DNA of 51,087 nt, from contig CAIMWE010000236.1 in assembly GCA_903845115.1 (NCBI GenBank), positions 1-51,087 on the forward strand, read 5' to 3'. Positions 41,190-49,429 of the stretch are shown piece by piece. The first letter of the stretch is position 1. The number at the start of each line of letters is the position of its first letter. Both the position numbers and the translations under genes were made by a program. The notes under the pieces are model-generated. The model saw nothing but the letters and a program-made list of their open reading frames with translations, was not told the origin of the DNA and did no database searches. The DNA is from an uncultured Acidobacteriota bacterium (GTDB lineage Bacteria > Acidobacteriota > Thermoanaerobaculia > UBA5066).

Positions 41190-43475
41190 TCAGCCCGGGG
41201 AAAGGTTCGCGAACCGGGCCACGAATTTCTTCTTCCCCGCCCGGTCGAAGTAGACGGTGAGCTTCTCCGCGTCGCCCGACCCCTCGATCGTGAGGACCAC
41301 GCCCGGCCCGTACTCCGGGTGGACCACCCGTCCGCCCCTGCGGAACCCGGACGCCGTCGGAGGCGGCGGGGTCCGCCTCATCGTGCGGTGCGGAGGGGGC
41401 GGTGGAGAGGAACGCCGGAACGGGGCCCTCGTGGGCTCCTGCGACTCGCCTTCGTAGTCCGGGAAGAGGCCGCCCTCCCGCGCCGAGCCGTTCCACCCCG
41501 ACCCGCCTCCCCCGCCGCGCGAGGAGAGGTCCTCGCGGCGAAGGAGCTCCGACGGGATCGCGTCCAGGAACGGCGAGGGCTCGCGGGAGACCCACTCCCC
41601 CCGCACCATTCGCCGCCGCGCGACCGACAGGGTGAGCCGGTCCCGCGCGCGCGTCATCCCCACGTACGCCAGGCGCCGCTCCTCCTCGAGCTGGTCCTCG
41701 TCCTCCCTGGACGAGGCGTGCGGGAGCGAGCCGTCCTCCACTCCGGTCAGGAAGACCTCGTCGAACTCGAGCCCCTTGGCCGAGTGAAGGGTCATGAGGA
41801 GGACTCCCTTCTTCTCGTCCGCGTCGTCGCTGTCCGAACGGAGAGTGACCGCGTCCAGGAAACCCGCGACCCCCGGGTCGTCCGCGTCGCCGGCGGCTGC
41901 GAGCCGCTCGTGCTCCCGCGCGGCCGACACCAGCTGGTCGAGGTTCTCCCGGCGCGCTTCGTCCTGGGGGTCCGTGCTCTCCGAGTAGAGCGCGAGGAGC
42001 CCGGTCTCCCGGAGGACGGCGTCCACCGCTTCTCCGGCTCCCCGGTCGCCCGACGTCTCCGACGAGAGCCGCGAGACGAGGCCGCGGAACTCGCCGAGGG
42101 CTTTTCGCGCGCGCTCCGTCAACCCGACGACCGGGCCGTCGAGCGTCCGCAGGAGCGACGTCCCCCCCGCCTCCGCGGCGGCCGCCACCGCGTCCAGCGT
42201 CGCGGCCCCGACGCCGCGGGCCGGGACGTTCACCACCCGGCGGAACGAGACGTCGTCGTCTCCGTTCTGGCAGAGCCGGAGGTACGCGAGGGCGTCCTTG
42301 ACCTCGGCCCGTTCGTAGAAGCGGGTGCCGCCGACGAGGAGGTACTTGATGTTCGAGCGGAGGAGCTCGTCCTCGAACGGCCGGGACTGGGCGTTCGTCC
42401 GGAACAGGACCGCGATCTCCGTCCCGGCCGCCGTCCGGCGGGCCGCCGCGATCCGGGAGACGACCTCCCTCGCCTCGTCGCGCTCCTCGTCGACGACGAG
42501 GAGGCGGACCTTCTCCCCTCCGGTCTTCTCCGCCCGCAGGGTCTTTCCGAGCCGGCGCCGGTTCTCGGCGACGACCGCCCCGGCGGCGGCCAGGATCGGC
42601 GCCGTCGACCGGTAGTTCCTTTCCAGGCGGACCGTGCGCGCCCCGGGGAAGACCTTCGAGAACTCCAGGATGTTCCCGACGTCCGCCCCCCGCCAGCGGT
42701 AGATCGACTGGTCCTCGTCGCCGACCGCGAAGATGTTCTCCCGCTCCCCCGCGAGCCTCCGGACCAGGTCCGCCTGGATGCCGTTGGTGTCCTGGTACTC
42801 GTCGACGAGGAGGTGGACGATGCTCCTCCGGAGGAGCTCGAGAACGTCGGGCCGCTCTCGGAGGAGGCGGACGCTCCGCAGGAGGAGGTCGTCGAAGTCC
42901 AGGGCGGAAGAGGAAGCGAGCCCCTTCTCGTAGGCGACGTGCACGGCCCGGAGCTGCTCGCCGGCCAGCTCGCCGAACCGGACGGCGTAGGTCGAGGGAT
43001 CGAGGCCGGCGTTCTTCGCGTGCGAGATGCGGGACTGGAACGACCGGGGAGTGAAGGCCCGGTCCGTCACGTTCGCGGCCTTCATCGCCTGCTTGACGAG
43101 CGCGAGCTGGTCGTCGGCGTCGAAGACGACGAACGACCGCGACAGCCCGGCCTCGGCGGGGAAGCGCCGCAGGAGGCGGACGCCGAACGCGTGGAACGTC
43201 CCGACGAACGAGCGGGGGCGCGCGGTCCCGAGAAGGTCCGCCACCCGCTCCTTCATCTCGCCCGCCGCCTTGTTCGTGAACGTGAGGGCCACGATCCCTT
43301 CCTGGGGAACGCCGTGGGCGACGAGCCAGGCGAGCCGGCGGGTCAGGACGCGGGTCTTCCCCGATCCGGCGCCGGCGAGGACGAGCAGCGGCCCACCCGG
43401 GTGGGAGACGGCGGCCGCCTGTTCCGGGTTGAGGCCACGAAGGAGCTCTGCGGTCGCGTCGTTTCCGTTCAGCAA
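41190..43475 (-). CDS. pcrA: ATP-dependent 3'-5' DNA helicase UvrD/PcrA
   Basis: Superfamily 1A helicase for nucleotide-excision and mismatch repair. 761 residues with LNPEQAAAVSHPGGPLLVLAGAGSGKT (Q motif and Walker A), LLVDEYQDTNG (Walker B), GDEDQSIYRWRGAD, LERNYRST and LMTLHSAKGLEFDEVFLTG, and a C-terminal Tudor-like domain (HPEYGPGVVLTIEG) that binds RNA polymerase in PcrA. The start is TTG at 43475 with no clear ribosome-binding site, 28 bases after the glmS stop, so it is probably the last gene of the glmU-glmS operon. Confidence 0.93.
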   Translation of the reverse strand: MLNGNDATAELLRGLNPEQAAAVSHPGGPLLVLAGAGSGKTRVLTRRLAWLVAHGVPQEGIVALTFTNKAAGEMKERVADLLGTARPRSFVGTFHAFGVRLLRRFPAEAGLSRSFVVFDADDQLALVKQAMKAANVTDRAFTPRSFQSRISHAKNAGLDPSTYAVRFGELAGEQLRAVHVAYEKGLASSSALDFDDLLLRSVRLLRERPDVLELLRRSIVHLLVDEYQDTNGIQADLVRRLAGERENIFAVGDEDQSIYRWRGADVGNILEFSKVFPGARTVRLERNYRSTAPILAAAGAVVAENRRRLGKTLRAEKTGGEKVRLLVVDEERDEAREVVSRIAAARRTAAGTEIAVLFRTNAQSRPFEDELLRSNIKYLLVGGTRFYERAEVKDALAYLRLCQNGDDDVSFRRVVNVPARGVGAATLDAVAAAAEAGGTSLLRTLDGPVVGLTERARKALGEFRGLVSRLSSETSGDRGAGEAVDAVLRETGLLALYSESTDPQDEARRENLDQLVSAAREHERLAAAGDADDPGVAGFLDAVTLRSDSDDADEKKGVLLMTLHSAKGLEFDEVFLTGVEDGSLPHASSREDEDQLEEERRLAYVGMTRARDRLTLSVARRRMVRGEWVSREPSPFLDAIPSELLRREDLSSRGGGGGSGWNGSAREGGLFPDYEGESQEPTRAPFRRSSPPPPPHRTMRRTPPPPTASGFRRGGRVVHPEYGPGVVLTIEGSGDAEKLTVYFDRAGKKKFVARFANLSPG

Positions 43476-43503
43476 GGGGCGGTATGGTACCCCGTCGCCC
43501 GGC

Positions 43504-45348
43504 TCATTCGACGGTGACCGATTTCGCGAGGTTCCTCGGCTGGTCCACGTCGCAGCCGCGGCGCCGCGCGACGTGGTAGGCGAGCAGCTGGAGGGGCAGC
43601 ACCGACACGATCGGCTGGAGGTGCGTGATCACCGTGGGCATCTCGAGGGTGTGGTCCGCGAACGACTTCACCTCGGTGTCCCCCTCCGACACGAGAGCGA
43701 CCAGGATCCCGTCGCGAGCCTTGACCTCCCGGAGGTTGGAAGCGACCTTCTCGTAGAGGGCGTCGCGCGGCACGATCCCGACGATGGGCATGGCCGGGTC
43801 GATCAGGGCGATCGGCCCGTGCTTCATCTCGCCCGCGGGGTATCCCTCCGCGTGGACGTAGGAGATCTCCTTTAGCTTCAGCGCCCCCTCCAGGGCGATC
43901 GGGTAGTGGATTCCCCGGCCCAGGAAGAGCGCGTCCCTCATCGACTGGAGCCGGGTCGCCAGCTTCTCGATCTCGCCGTCGAGGGCGAGGGCCCGGGCCA
44001 TCGCCGCGGGGAGGGCGGCGATTCCCTTCAGGAACGGGTCGTCCGGCGCGAGCGGGGCCCGCTGCCGGGTCGCCCGGACGTAATGCGCGAAGAGGGCCAG
44101 GACGACGAGCTGCGTCGAGAACGCCTTCGTCGAGGCGACACCCACCTCGGGGCCGGCGTGCGTCGCCAGGACGCCGTCCACCAGCCGGCTGATCGTCGAC
44201 CCGGGTACGTTCACGACCCCCACCGTCCGCGCCCCGAGCCGTTTCGCCTCCTGGAGCGCGGCGACCGTGTCCGCGGTCTCGCCGGACTGCGAGATGCCGA
44301 TGACGAGGCAGTCGGGCCCCACGATCGGCGAGCGGTACCGGAACTCCGAGGCGTAGTCGACCTCGGTGGGGATCCGGGCGATCTCCTCGAGCAGGAACTT
44401 CCCGACGAGCCCGGCGTGCCAGCTGGTTCCGCAGGCCACGATGTGGATCCGGTCGATCCCCGCGAGGAGGGACGCGGGGACGCCCATCTCCTCCTCGTCG
44501 AAGACGCCGGTCTCCAGGGAAAGCTTGTTCCCGATCGTCTCGACGACGACCGTCGGCTGCTCGGCGATCTCCTTCGCCATGAAGTGGGGGTAGCCCCCCT
44601 TCTCGGCCGATACCGGGTCCCAGGTCGCCCGCCGGACCTTCCGGGTGCACGGCTCCCCCCGGAGGTCGGTGACCTCGACCGAATCCGCGGTGAGACGTAC
44701 GAAGTCGCCGTCCTCGAGGAAGACGAGGTCGCGCGTGTAGGAGATCAGCGCCGCCGGGTCGGAGGCGACCAGGTTCTCGCCCTCCCCCTTCCCGAGGACG
44801 ATCGGGGGACCCGACTTCGCCACGTAGAGGACGCCCGGCTCGTCGGCCGACATCACGACGAGGGCGTACATGCCGCGAAGGCGGCCCAGGACCGACCGGA
44901 CCACCTCGGCGAAGGGACGGCTCGGCGCCGCCCGCCGCGCGGCGCCGAGCGCCTGGGCGACCACCTCGGTGTCGGTCTCGGAGACGAACCGGACGCCGCC
45001 CGCGACCAGCTCGTTCTTGATCTCGATGAAGTTCTCGATGATCCCGTTGTGGATGACGACGATGCGTCCGCTGGCGTCGCGGTGAGGGTGGGCGTTCTCC
45101 TCCGAGGGGCGCCCGTGGGTGGCCCAGCGGGTGTGTCCCACGCCGCAGTTTCCCTTCAGCGGCTCGCCGGCGAGCTTGTCCGTGAGGTTCCGGAGCTTCC
45201 CCTCGCTCCTCACGACGTGGAGGGCGCCGTCCGGACCGAGGACCGCCACGCCGGCCGAGTCGTAGCCCCGGTACTCGAGGCGGCGCAGACCATCGATGAG
45301 GACCGGAGTCGCTTCCTGGGGCCCGACGTAGCCGACGATTCCGCACAT
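43504..45348 (-). CDS. glmS: Glutamine-fructose-6-phosphate aminotransferase (isomerising)
   Basis: Makes glucosamine-6-phosphate from fructose-6-phosphate and glutamine, the entry step to UDP-GlcNAc. 614 residues. Cys2 (MCGIVGYVG) is the glutaminase nucleophile; LEYRGYDSAGVAVL and HTRWATHG belong to the glutaminase domain; two SIS isomerase domains follow (ACGTSWHAG, GISQSGETADT, EGALKLKEISYVHAEGY). It ends with the conserved NLAKSVTVE. The ATG at 45348 is five bases after the glmU stop, so no glmS ribozyme can precede it. Confidence 0.96.
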   Translation of the reverse strand: MCGIVGYVGPQEATPVLIDGLRRLEYRGYDSAGVAVLGPDGALHVVRSEGKLRNLTDKLAGEPLKGNCGVGHTRWATHGRPSEENAHPHRDASGRIVVIHNGIIENFIEIKNELVAGGVRFVSETDTEVVAQALGAARRAAPSRPFAEVVRSVLGRLRGMYALVVMSADEPGVLYVAKSGPPIVLGKGEGENLVASDPAALISYTRDLVFLEDGDFVRLTADSVEVTDLRGEPCTRKVRRATWDPVSAEKGGYPHFMAKEIAEQPTVVVETIGNKLSLETGVFDEEEMGVPASLLAGIDRIHIVACGTSWHAGLVGKFLLEEIARIPTEVDYASEFRYRSPIVGPDCLVIGISQSGETADTVAALQEAKRLGARTVGVVNVPGSTISRLVDGVLATHAGPEVGVASTKAFSTQLVVLALFAHYVRATRQRAPLAPDDPFLKGIAALPAAMARALALDGEIEKLATRLQSMRDALFLGRGIHYPIALEGALKLKEISYVHAEGYPAGEMKHGPIALIDPAMPIVGIVPRDALYEKVASNLREVKARDGILVALVSEGDTEVKSFADHTLEMPTVITHLQPIVSVLPLQLLAYHVARRRGCDVDQPRNLAKSVTVE

Positions 45349-45353
45349 ACCGT

Positions 45354-46781
45354 TCAGGCCTCCTTCGTCTTCGCGTCCCTGGCGGCCTGCCGGCGCTTCC
45401 GATAGGCCGCTCCACCTCCCGGGATGGTCGTCTGGGGCACACGGGAGGTGGCGAGAGCGTCCGCCGGGACGTCCTTCGTCACGGTCGCCCCCGCGCCGAT
45501 CACCGCCCCGTCGCCGACCGAGACCGGCGCGACGAGCTGGACGTCCGACCCGACGAACACCCCCGCCCCGATCCGGGTCAGATGCTTGTCGAAGCCGTCA
45601 TAGTTGCAGGTGATCGTGCCGGCGCCGACGTTGGTGCGCTCCCCGATCACGACGTCCCCGAGGTACGTGAGGTGGTTCGCCTTCGCGCCTCGCTCCAGCC
45701 GGGCTTTCTTCGTCTCGACGAAGTTCCCGACGTGGACGTCCGGCCCGAGCTCCGTCCCTTCCCGCAGCCGGGCGAACGGCCCGACGACCGCCCCCTCTCC
45801 GACGACGGACCGGTCGATCACGCAGTACGGCCGGACCTGGGCCCGCGCGCCGATCACCGAATCGCTGATCACCGACCCCTGGCCGATCCGGGCCCCGGCC
45901 CCGACGCGCGTGGCTCCCGTCAGCGTCGAGAACGGCTCGAGCACCGCGTCCGGCTCGATGACGACGGTCTCGTCGAGGGTGATCGTCTCCGGCCGGAGCA
46001 GCGTGGCGCCCCCGTCGAGGGCGGCGTCCGCGGCCCGCCGGCGGAGGATGGCGTCGACCTCGGCCAGGTCGCGGCGCGAATTGACGCCGAGGATCTCTCG
46101 CGCGTCGGACACCGGGACGCCGACGACCCTCCGGCGCTCGGTCACCGCGATCCCGACCAGGTCCGTCAGGTAGTACTCGCCCTGAGCGTTCTCCGTCGTC
46201 AGGAGGGGGAGCGCGTGGCGGAGGAAGTCCCTCTCGAACAGGTAGACGCCCGCGTTGATCTCGTCGACGCGGCGCTCGCCCTCGGTCGCGTCCTTCGCCT
46301 CGACGATCCGGAGGACCGACCCCGACTCGTCCCGCACTACCCGGCCGTACGAGCCGGGATCGGGCAGCCTGGCGGTCAGAAAGGCGACGGCGGCCGGGGC
46401 GGTCCCGTCCATCGCGGCGGCGAGGAGTGACAGGGTCCCGGCCTTCAGGAGCGGGACGTCGCCCGAGAGGACGAGGACCCGGGAGGCGGTTCCGAAGGCC
46501 ACCGCGGCGACCCGGAGCGCATCTCCCGTCCCCCGGGGCGGGTCCTGCACGACCTGGACCGCGGCCGGCGCGGCCGCCGCCAGCCAGGGGCCGACCGTCT
46601 CGCGGCCGGCGCCGACGACCACGATCCGGGGGCCGGCGCTGCCGAGCCGCTCCGCCGTCGCGAGGACGTGCCCGAGGAGCGGCTTCCCGGCCGCCGCGTG
46701 GAGCACCTTCGGCAGGGCGGTCTTCATCCGGACCCCCTTGCCGGCCGCGAGAATGACGACCGCGAGCTCGGGAGAGGTCAT
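45354..46781 (-). CDS. glmU: Bifunctional GlcNAc-1-P uridyltransferase / GlcN-1-P acetyltransferase
   Basis: Catalyses the last two steps to UDP-GlcNAc for peptidoglycan and lipopolysaccharide. 475 residues. The uridyltransferase domain has VVILAAGKGVRMKTALPKVLH and QDPPRGTGDALR; the acetyltransferase left-handed beta-helix runs from about residue 255 with VGNFVETKKARLERGAKANHLTYLGD and NVGAGTITCNYDG. Its ATG overlaps the stop of the HTH-TPR gene by four bases, so it is translated downstream of that gene. Confidence 0.95.
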   Translation of the reverse strand: MTSPELAVVILAAGKGVRMKTALPKVLHAAAGKPLLGHVLATAERLGSAGPRIVVVGAGRETVGPWLAAAAPAAVQVVQDPPRGTGDALRVAAVAFGTASRVLVLSGDVPLLKAGTLSLLAAAMDGTAPAAVAFLTARLPDPGSYGRVVRDESGSVLRIVEAKDATEGERRVDEINAGVYLFERDFLRHALPLLTTENAQGEYYLTDLVGIAVTERRRVVGVPVSDAREILGVNSRRDLAEVDAILRRRAADAALDGGATLLRPETITLDETVVIEPDAVLEPFSTLTGATRVGAGARIGQGSVISDSVIGARAQVRPYCVIDRSVVGEGAVVGPFARLREGTELGPDVHVGNFVETKKARLERGAKANHLTYLGDVVIGERTNVGAGTITCNYDGFDKHLTRIGAGVFVGSDVQLVAPVSVGDGAVIGAGATVTKDVPADALATSRVPQTTIPGGGAAYRKRRQAARDAKTKEA

Positions 46782-47449
46782 CCTGCCAGCAGCTCGGAGA
46801 AGCCCGGAGCCCCCCGGAGCGGCGCGAGGTCGGCCTCCATCCGCGCCTGGATCCGATTCTGCTGGTCGGCGTGAATCGCCTTCTTCAGGTTCGCAAGGGC
46901 CTGCTCGCCGTCACCCGCGAGAGCGTGACAGCAGGCCGCGAGGTAGTGGATCCGGCCTTCCTCGTCGCGCCCGCCGGGCATCTTCTTCAGCAGCTCGAGG
47001 GCCTTCGGGAGGTTTCCCCGGTTCTTCTCGAACACGGCCGCGTTGAAGATCTCGTCCGGAGCGCCGCCTGCCGGAAGGCGGGCCTTCTTCCCGCCGCGGC
47101 AGGCGTTCACGTAGACCTTGGCCCGGTCGACCAGGTCCTTCTCGTCGGCATAGTCGGCGATCAGCTCCTCGAACCGGCGCGCCGCGCCGTCGAGGTCCCG
47201 TTTGTGAAAGAGGTCGATGGCCTTCTCGTAGACCTTTCGTGCGGCGGAGAGCTCCCGGACCTGGTCGCGGTAGGTTCCGGGGGACTTCTTCAGCGGCACC
47301 GCCGGCACGGCCTCGAGCCGGAGCTGTTGTAGCCGTTTTTCCACTTCTGCCAGGGGGAGCTTCAGCTCCTGCGACAGGGTCTGAAGATCCATCCGGCCAT
47401 GGTTCGCTCGCAGCCAACGGGAATCTTCTTCGGTCCACTTCCTGTTCAT
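46778..47449 (-). CDS. Myb/SANT-like HTH and TPR-like repeat protein
   Basis: 223 residues, no signal peptide. The first ~45 residues (KWTEEDSRWLRANHGRMDLQTLSQEL...) resemble a SANT/Myb-like three-helix HTH such as those in GcrA-type or phage DNA-binding proteins. The rest is helical with TPR-like repeats (KVYEKAIDLFHKRDLDGAARRFEEL, NLPKALELLKKMPGG, HYLAACCHALAGDGEQALANLKKAI). Family not recognised. The start of glmU overlaps its stop (ATGA), so its level is tied to UDP-GlcNAc synthesis; whether it regulates that pathway is unknown. Confidence 0.65.
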   Translation of the reverse strand: MNRKWTEEDSRWLRANHGRMDLQTLSQELKLPLAEVEKRLQQLRLEAVPAVPLKKSPGTYRDQVRELSAARKVYEKAIDLFHKRDLDGAARRFEELIADYADEKDLVDRAKVYVNACRGGKKARLPAGGAPDEIFNAAVFEKNRGNLPKALELLKKMPGGRDEEGRIHYLAACCHALAGDGEQALANLKKAIHADQQNRIQARMEADLAPLRGAPGFSELLAG

Positions 47450-47597
47450 CGAACATCCTCTCGGATCGCGATCCGGTCTCGTGGTCCAGTGGCCCGTGGG
47501 CCTGGCGAGCCGCGTATTTTCTTCTCCCCGCCAACAGCCGTCAAGGCGCCTGCCGGGCGCTCCTTCCCGGCCGGGCGCCGGACCGGGGCCCCGCGGA

Positions 47598-47603
47598 TAG
47601 AAT
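47598..47603 (+). promoter_or_regulatory. Candidate -10 box for the secreted TPR gene
   Basis: TAGAAT, 46 bases before the ATG at 47650, giving a ~40-base leader that contains GGAGG. No convincing -35. The 200-base divergent gap 47450-47649 holds nothing else that I can name. Confidence 0.35.
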
Positions 47604-47649
47604 GTGTTCTCGTTCGGCGCCCTCCGACGCGCCGGATACGGAGGATTGA

Positions 47650-48603
47650 ATGAACGTATCTAGGCGGAGGCATGCGGCCTGCGTCCTGCTCCTGGTTCTC
47701 CCCCTTCTGCTCACCGCTCTCGCCGCCATCGCCGGCTCGCAGGGCCGGGTCATCGGAAAGGTCACCGACGGGAAGGGGAACCCCGTCGAGGGCGTGAAGG
47801 TCACGATCACCACGTCGGCGCTCCCGAAGTTCAAGCTGGAGATGGTCACCGACAAGGACGGGAAGTGGCAGACGATCCTGAACGACGCCACGATTCTCTA
47901 CACCTACCTGTTCGAGAAGTCGGGATACCTCCCGGTCAGGACCGACAAGAAGGTGCCGGTCGCGTCGACCGGCGAACCCCTCAACGTCGAGCTCCTGACC
48001 ACCGATCAGGCGATCTCCAAGGGGGTGGTCAAGACGGTCGAGGACCCGTTCACGAAGGCGTTCAACGAGGCCGTCGACAAGCTCAAGGCCGAGGACTTCG
48101 ACGGCGCCTGGGCGAGCTCGCAGGAGGCGCTGGCCCTCGGTCCCGACAAGCCGATGGTGTGGAAGCTCTCGGCGAGCATCGCCCAGAGGCGGAAGGACTG
48201 GGACAAGGTGATCGAGACGGCCGAGAAGGCTCTCGCCCTCGATCCCGAGAACACCGACCTCTACGGCGCGCTGATCGAGGCCTACAAGGCGAAGGGAAAC
48301 AAGGCGAAGGTCGCCGAGTACGAGAAGAAGTTCGCGGCGGCCAACCCCGACAAGCCCGAGATCCTCTACAACCAGGCGGTCGAGCTCTACAACAAGGGGG
48401 ACGCGAAGGCGGCCGAGCCGATCCTGAAGCAGATCCTCGTGGCGAACCCCGACTACGCCAACGCGCACTACCTCATCGGCATGTGCTACGTGAACCTCGG
48501 CAACGTGCCGGAGCTGAGGAAGCACTTCAAGGAGTACCTCCGCATCGAACCGAAGGGGAAGGAAGCGGGCACCGCCAAAGACATGCTGGACGCGTTCAAA
48601 TGA
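47650..48603 (+). CDS. Secreted carboxypeptidase-regulatory-like / TPR protein
   Basis: 317 residues with a signal peptide (ACVLLLVLPLLLTALAAIAG). Residues ~30-115 form a CarboxypepD_reg-like beta sandwich (GRVIGKVTDGKGNPVEGVKVTI, DGKWQTILN, KSGYLPVR). Residues ~130-315 are TPRs with clear spacing (DWDKVIETAEKALALDPENTD, KPEILYNQAVELYNKGDAKAA, YANAHYLIGMCYVNLGN). It is probably a periplasmic scaffold. ATG at 47650 with GGAGG upstream; its stop overlaps the udk start (ATGA). Confidence 0.8.
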   Translation: MNVSRRRHAACVLLLVLPLLLTALAAIAGSQGRVIGKVTDGKGNPVEGVKVTITTSALPKFKLEMVTDKDGKWQTILNDATILYTYLFEKSGYLPVRTDKKVPVASTGEPLNVELLTTDQAISKGVVKTVEDPFTKAFNEAVDKLKAEDFDGAWASSQEALALGPDKPMVWKLSASIAQRRKDWDKVIETAEKALALDPENTDLYGALIEAYKAKGNKAKVAEYEKKFAAANPDKPEILYNQAVELYNKGDAKAAEPILKQILVANPDYANAHYLIGMCYVNLGNVPELRKHFKEYLRIEPKGKEAGTAKDMLDAFK

Positions 48604-49214
48604 CGCCCTTCATCATCGGCGTCGCCGGGGGAACGGGCTCCGGCAAGACCACCGTCGTCAACGCGATCGCCCGGAAGGTGGGGGAGGAGCGGCTCGCCAT
48701 CCTGCCCCACGACGCCTACTACCGCGACTACGTCGACCTCCCCAAGGACGTCCTGGACGGGAAGAACTTCGACCATCCCGATTCGCTCGAGACCGACCTC
48801 CTCATCCGGCACGTGAAGGCCCTGAAGGCCGGAGCGACGGTCGAAGCTCCGATATACGATTTCAAGGTCCACCGCCGCGCCCCCGAGACCCGGCGGATCG
48901 AGCCCAAGCGGGTGATCGTCGTGGACGGGATCCTGATCTTCGCCGAGCCGGCCCTCCGCCCCCTTTTCGACGTGAAGATCTTCGTGGACACCGACGCCGA
49001 CGTCCGGCTGATCCGGCGGATCCGCCGGGACGTCGCCGAGCGGGGCCGGACCGTGGAGAGCGTGGTCCAGCAGTACGAGATGACCGTCAGGCCGATGCAC
49101 CTCGAGTTCGTGGAGCCCTCGAAGCGCTGGGCCGACCTGATCATCCCCGAGGGCGGCGAGAACACCGTCGCCCTCGACTTCCTCTTCGCAAGGCTCGAGC
49201 AGCTCGTCCGCTGA
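48600..49214 (+). CDS. udk: Uridine kinase
   Basis: Phosphorylates uridine and cytidine in pyrimidine salvage. 204 residues with Walker A GGTGSGKTT (residues 10-18), HDAYYRDYVDLPKD, FDHPDSLETDLLI, APIYDFKVHRR and VIVVDGILIFAEPALRPLFDVKIFVDTDADVRLIRRIRRD, all standard for uridine kinases. The ATG at 48600 overlaps the stop of the TPR gene by four bases. Its link to that secreted protein is only positional. Confidence 0.93.
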   Translation: MTPFIIGVAGGTGSGKTTVVNAIARKVGEERLAILPHDAYYRDYVDLPKDVLDGKNFDHPDSLETDLLIRHVKALKAGATVEAPIYDFKVHRRAPETRRIEPKRVIVVDGILIFAEPALRPLFDVKIFVDTDADVRLIRRIRRDVAERGRTVESVVQQYEMTVRPMHLEFVEPSKRWADLIIPEGGENTVALDFLFARLEQLVR

Positions 49215-49277
49215 CCCCCGGGGGCCTGGGTCCCTCGTCTCTCCCTCCCGGGCGAGGAGAGGTAGCGCGTGAGCGCG

Positions 49278-49306
49278 CAGGGGAACCCGGGCCAGCGGTT
49301 CCCCTG
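49278..49306 (+). repeat. Ten-base-pair hairpin between udk and tyrS
   Basis: CAGGGGAACC (49278-49287) is perfectly complementary to GGTTCCCCTG (49297-49306) around a nine-base loop, preceded by a small GCGC-GTGA-GCGC hairpin at about 49265-49276. There is no T-run, so it is not an ordinary terminator. The 215-base gap 49215-49429 has no gene that I can support. Confidence 0.5.
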
Positions 49307-49415
49307 ATAAATGATGGCCGCCCTCGGCGAGGCGCGAAGCGTCCTCGGTAGCGCCGAAGGTGTCCATCGCCGACCGTCTACGAGCCCCGCCGGCATCCCA
49401 TCTAGACCGGTCGCC

Positions 49416-49421
49416 TAGAAT
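49416..49421 (+). promoter_or_regulatory. Candidate -10 box for tyrS, near-leaderless
   Basis: TAGAAT ends eight bases before the tyrS ATG at 49430, with CGGCCACC between and no Shine-Dalgarno. The predicted transcript would start at or within a base or two of the start codon. Confidence 0.4.
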
Positions 49422-49429
49422 CGGCCACC

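Noticed and set aside
45300-45353. glmS ribozyme/riboswitch before glmS
   Set aside because: Only five bases separate glmU and glmS, so there is no room for the ~150-base ribozyme.
49260-49360. RNase P RNA gene (rnpB)
   Set aside because: One short segment resembles its 3' region, but the conserved 5' core and final pairing sequence are missing and the gap is too short.
49215-49429. T-box leader for tyrS
   Set aside because: The conserved T-box sequence and the antiterminator/terminator pair with T-run are absent.
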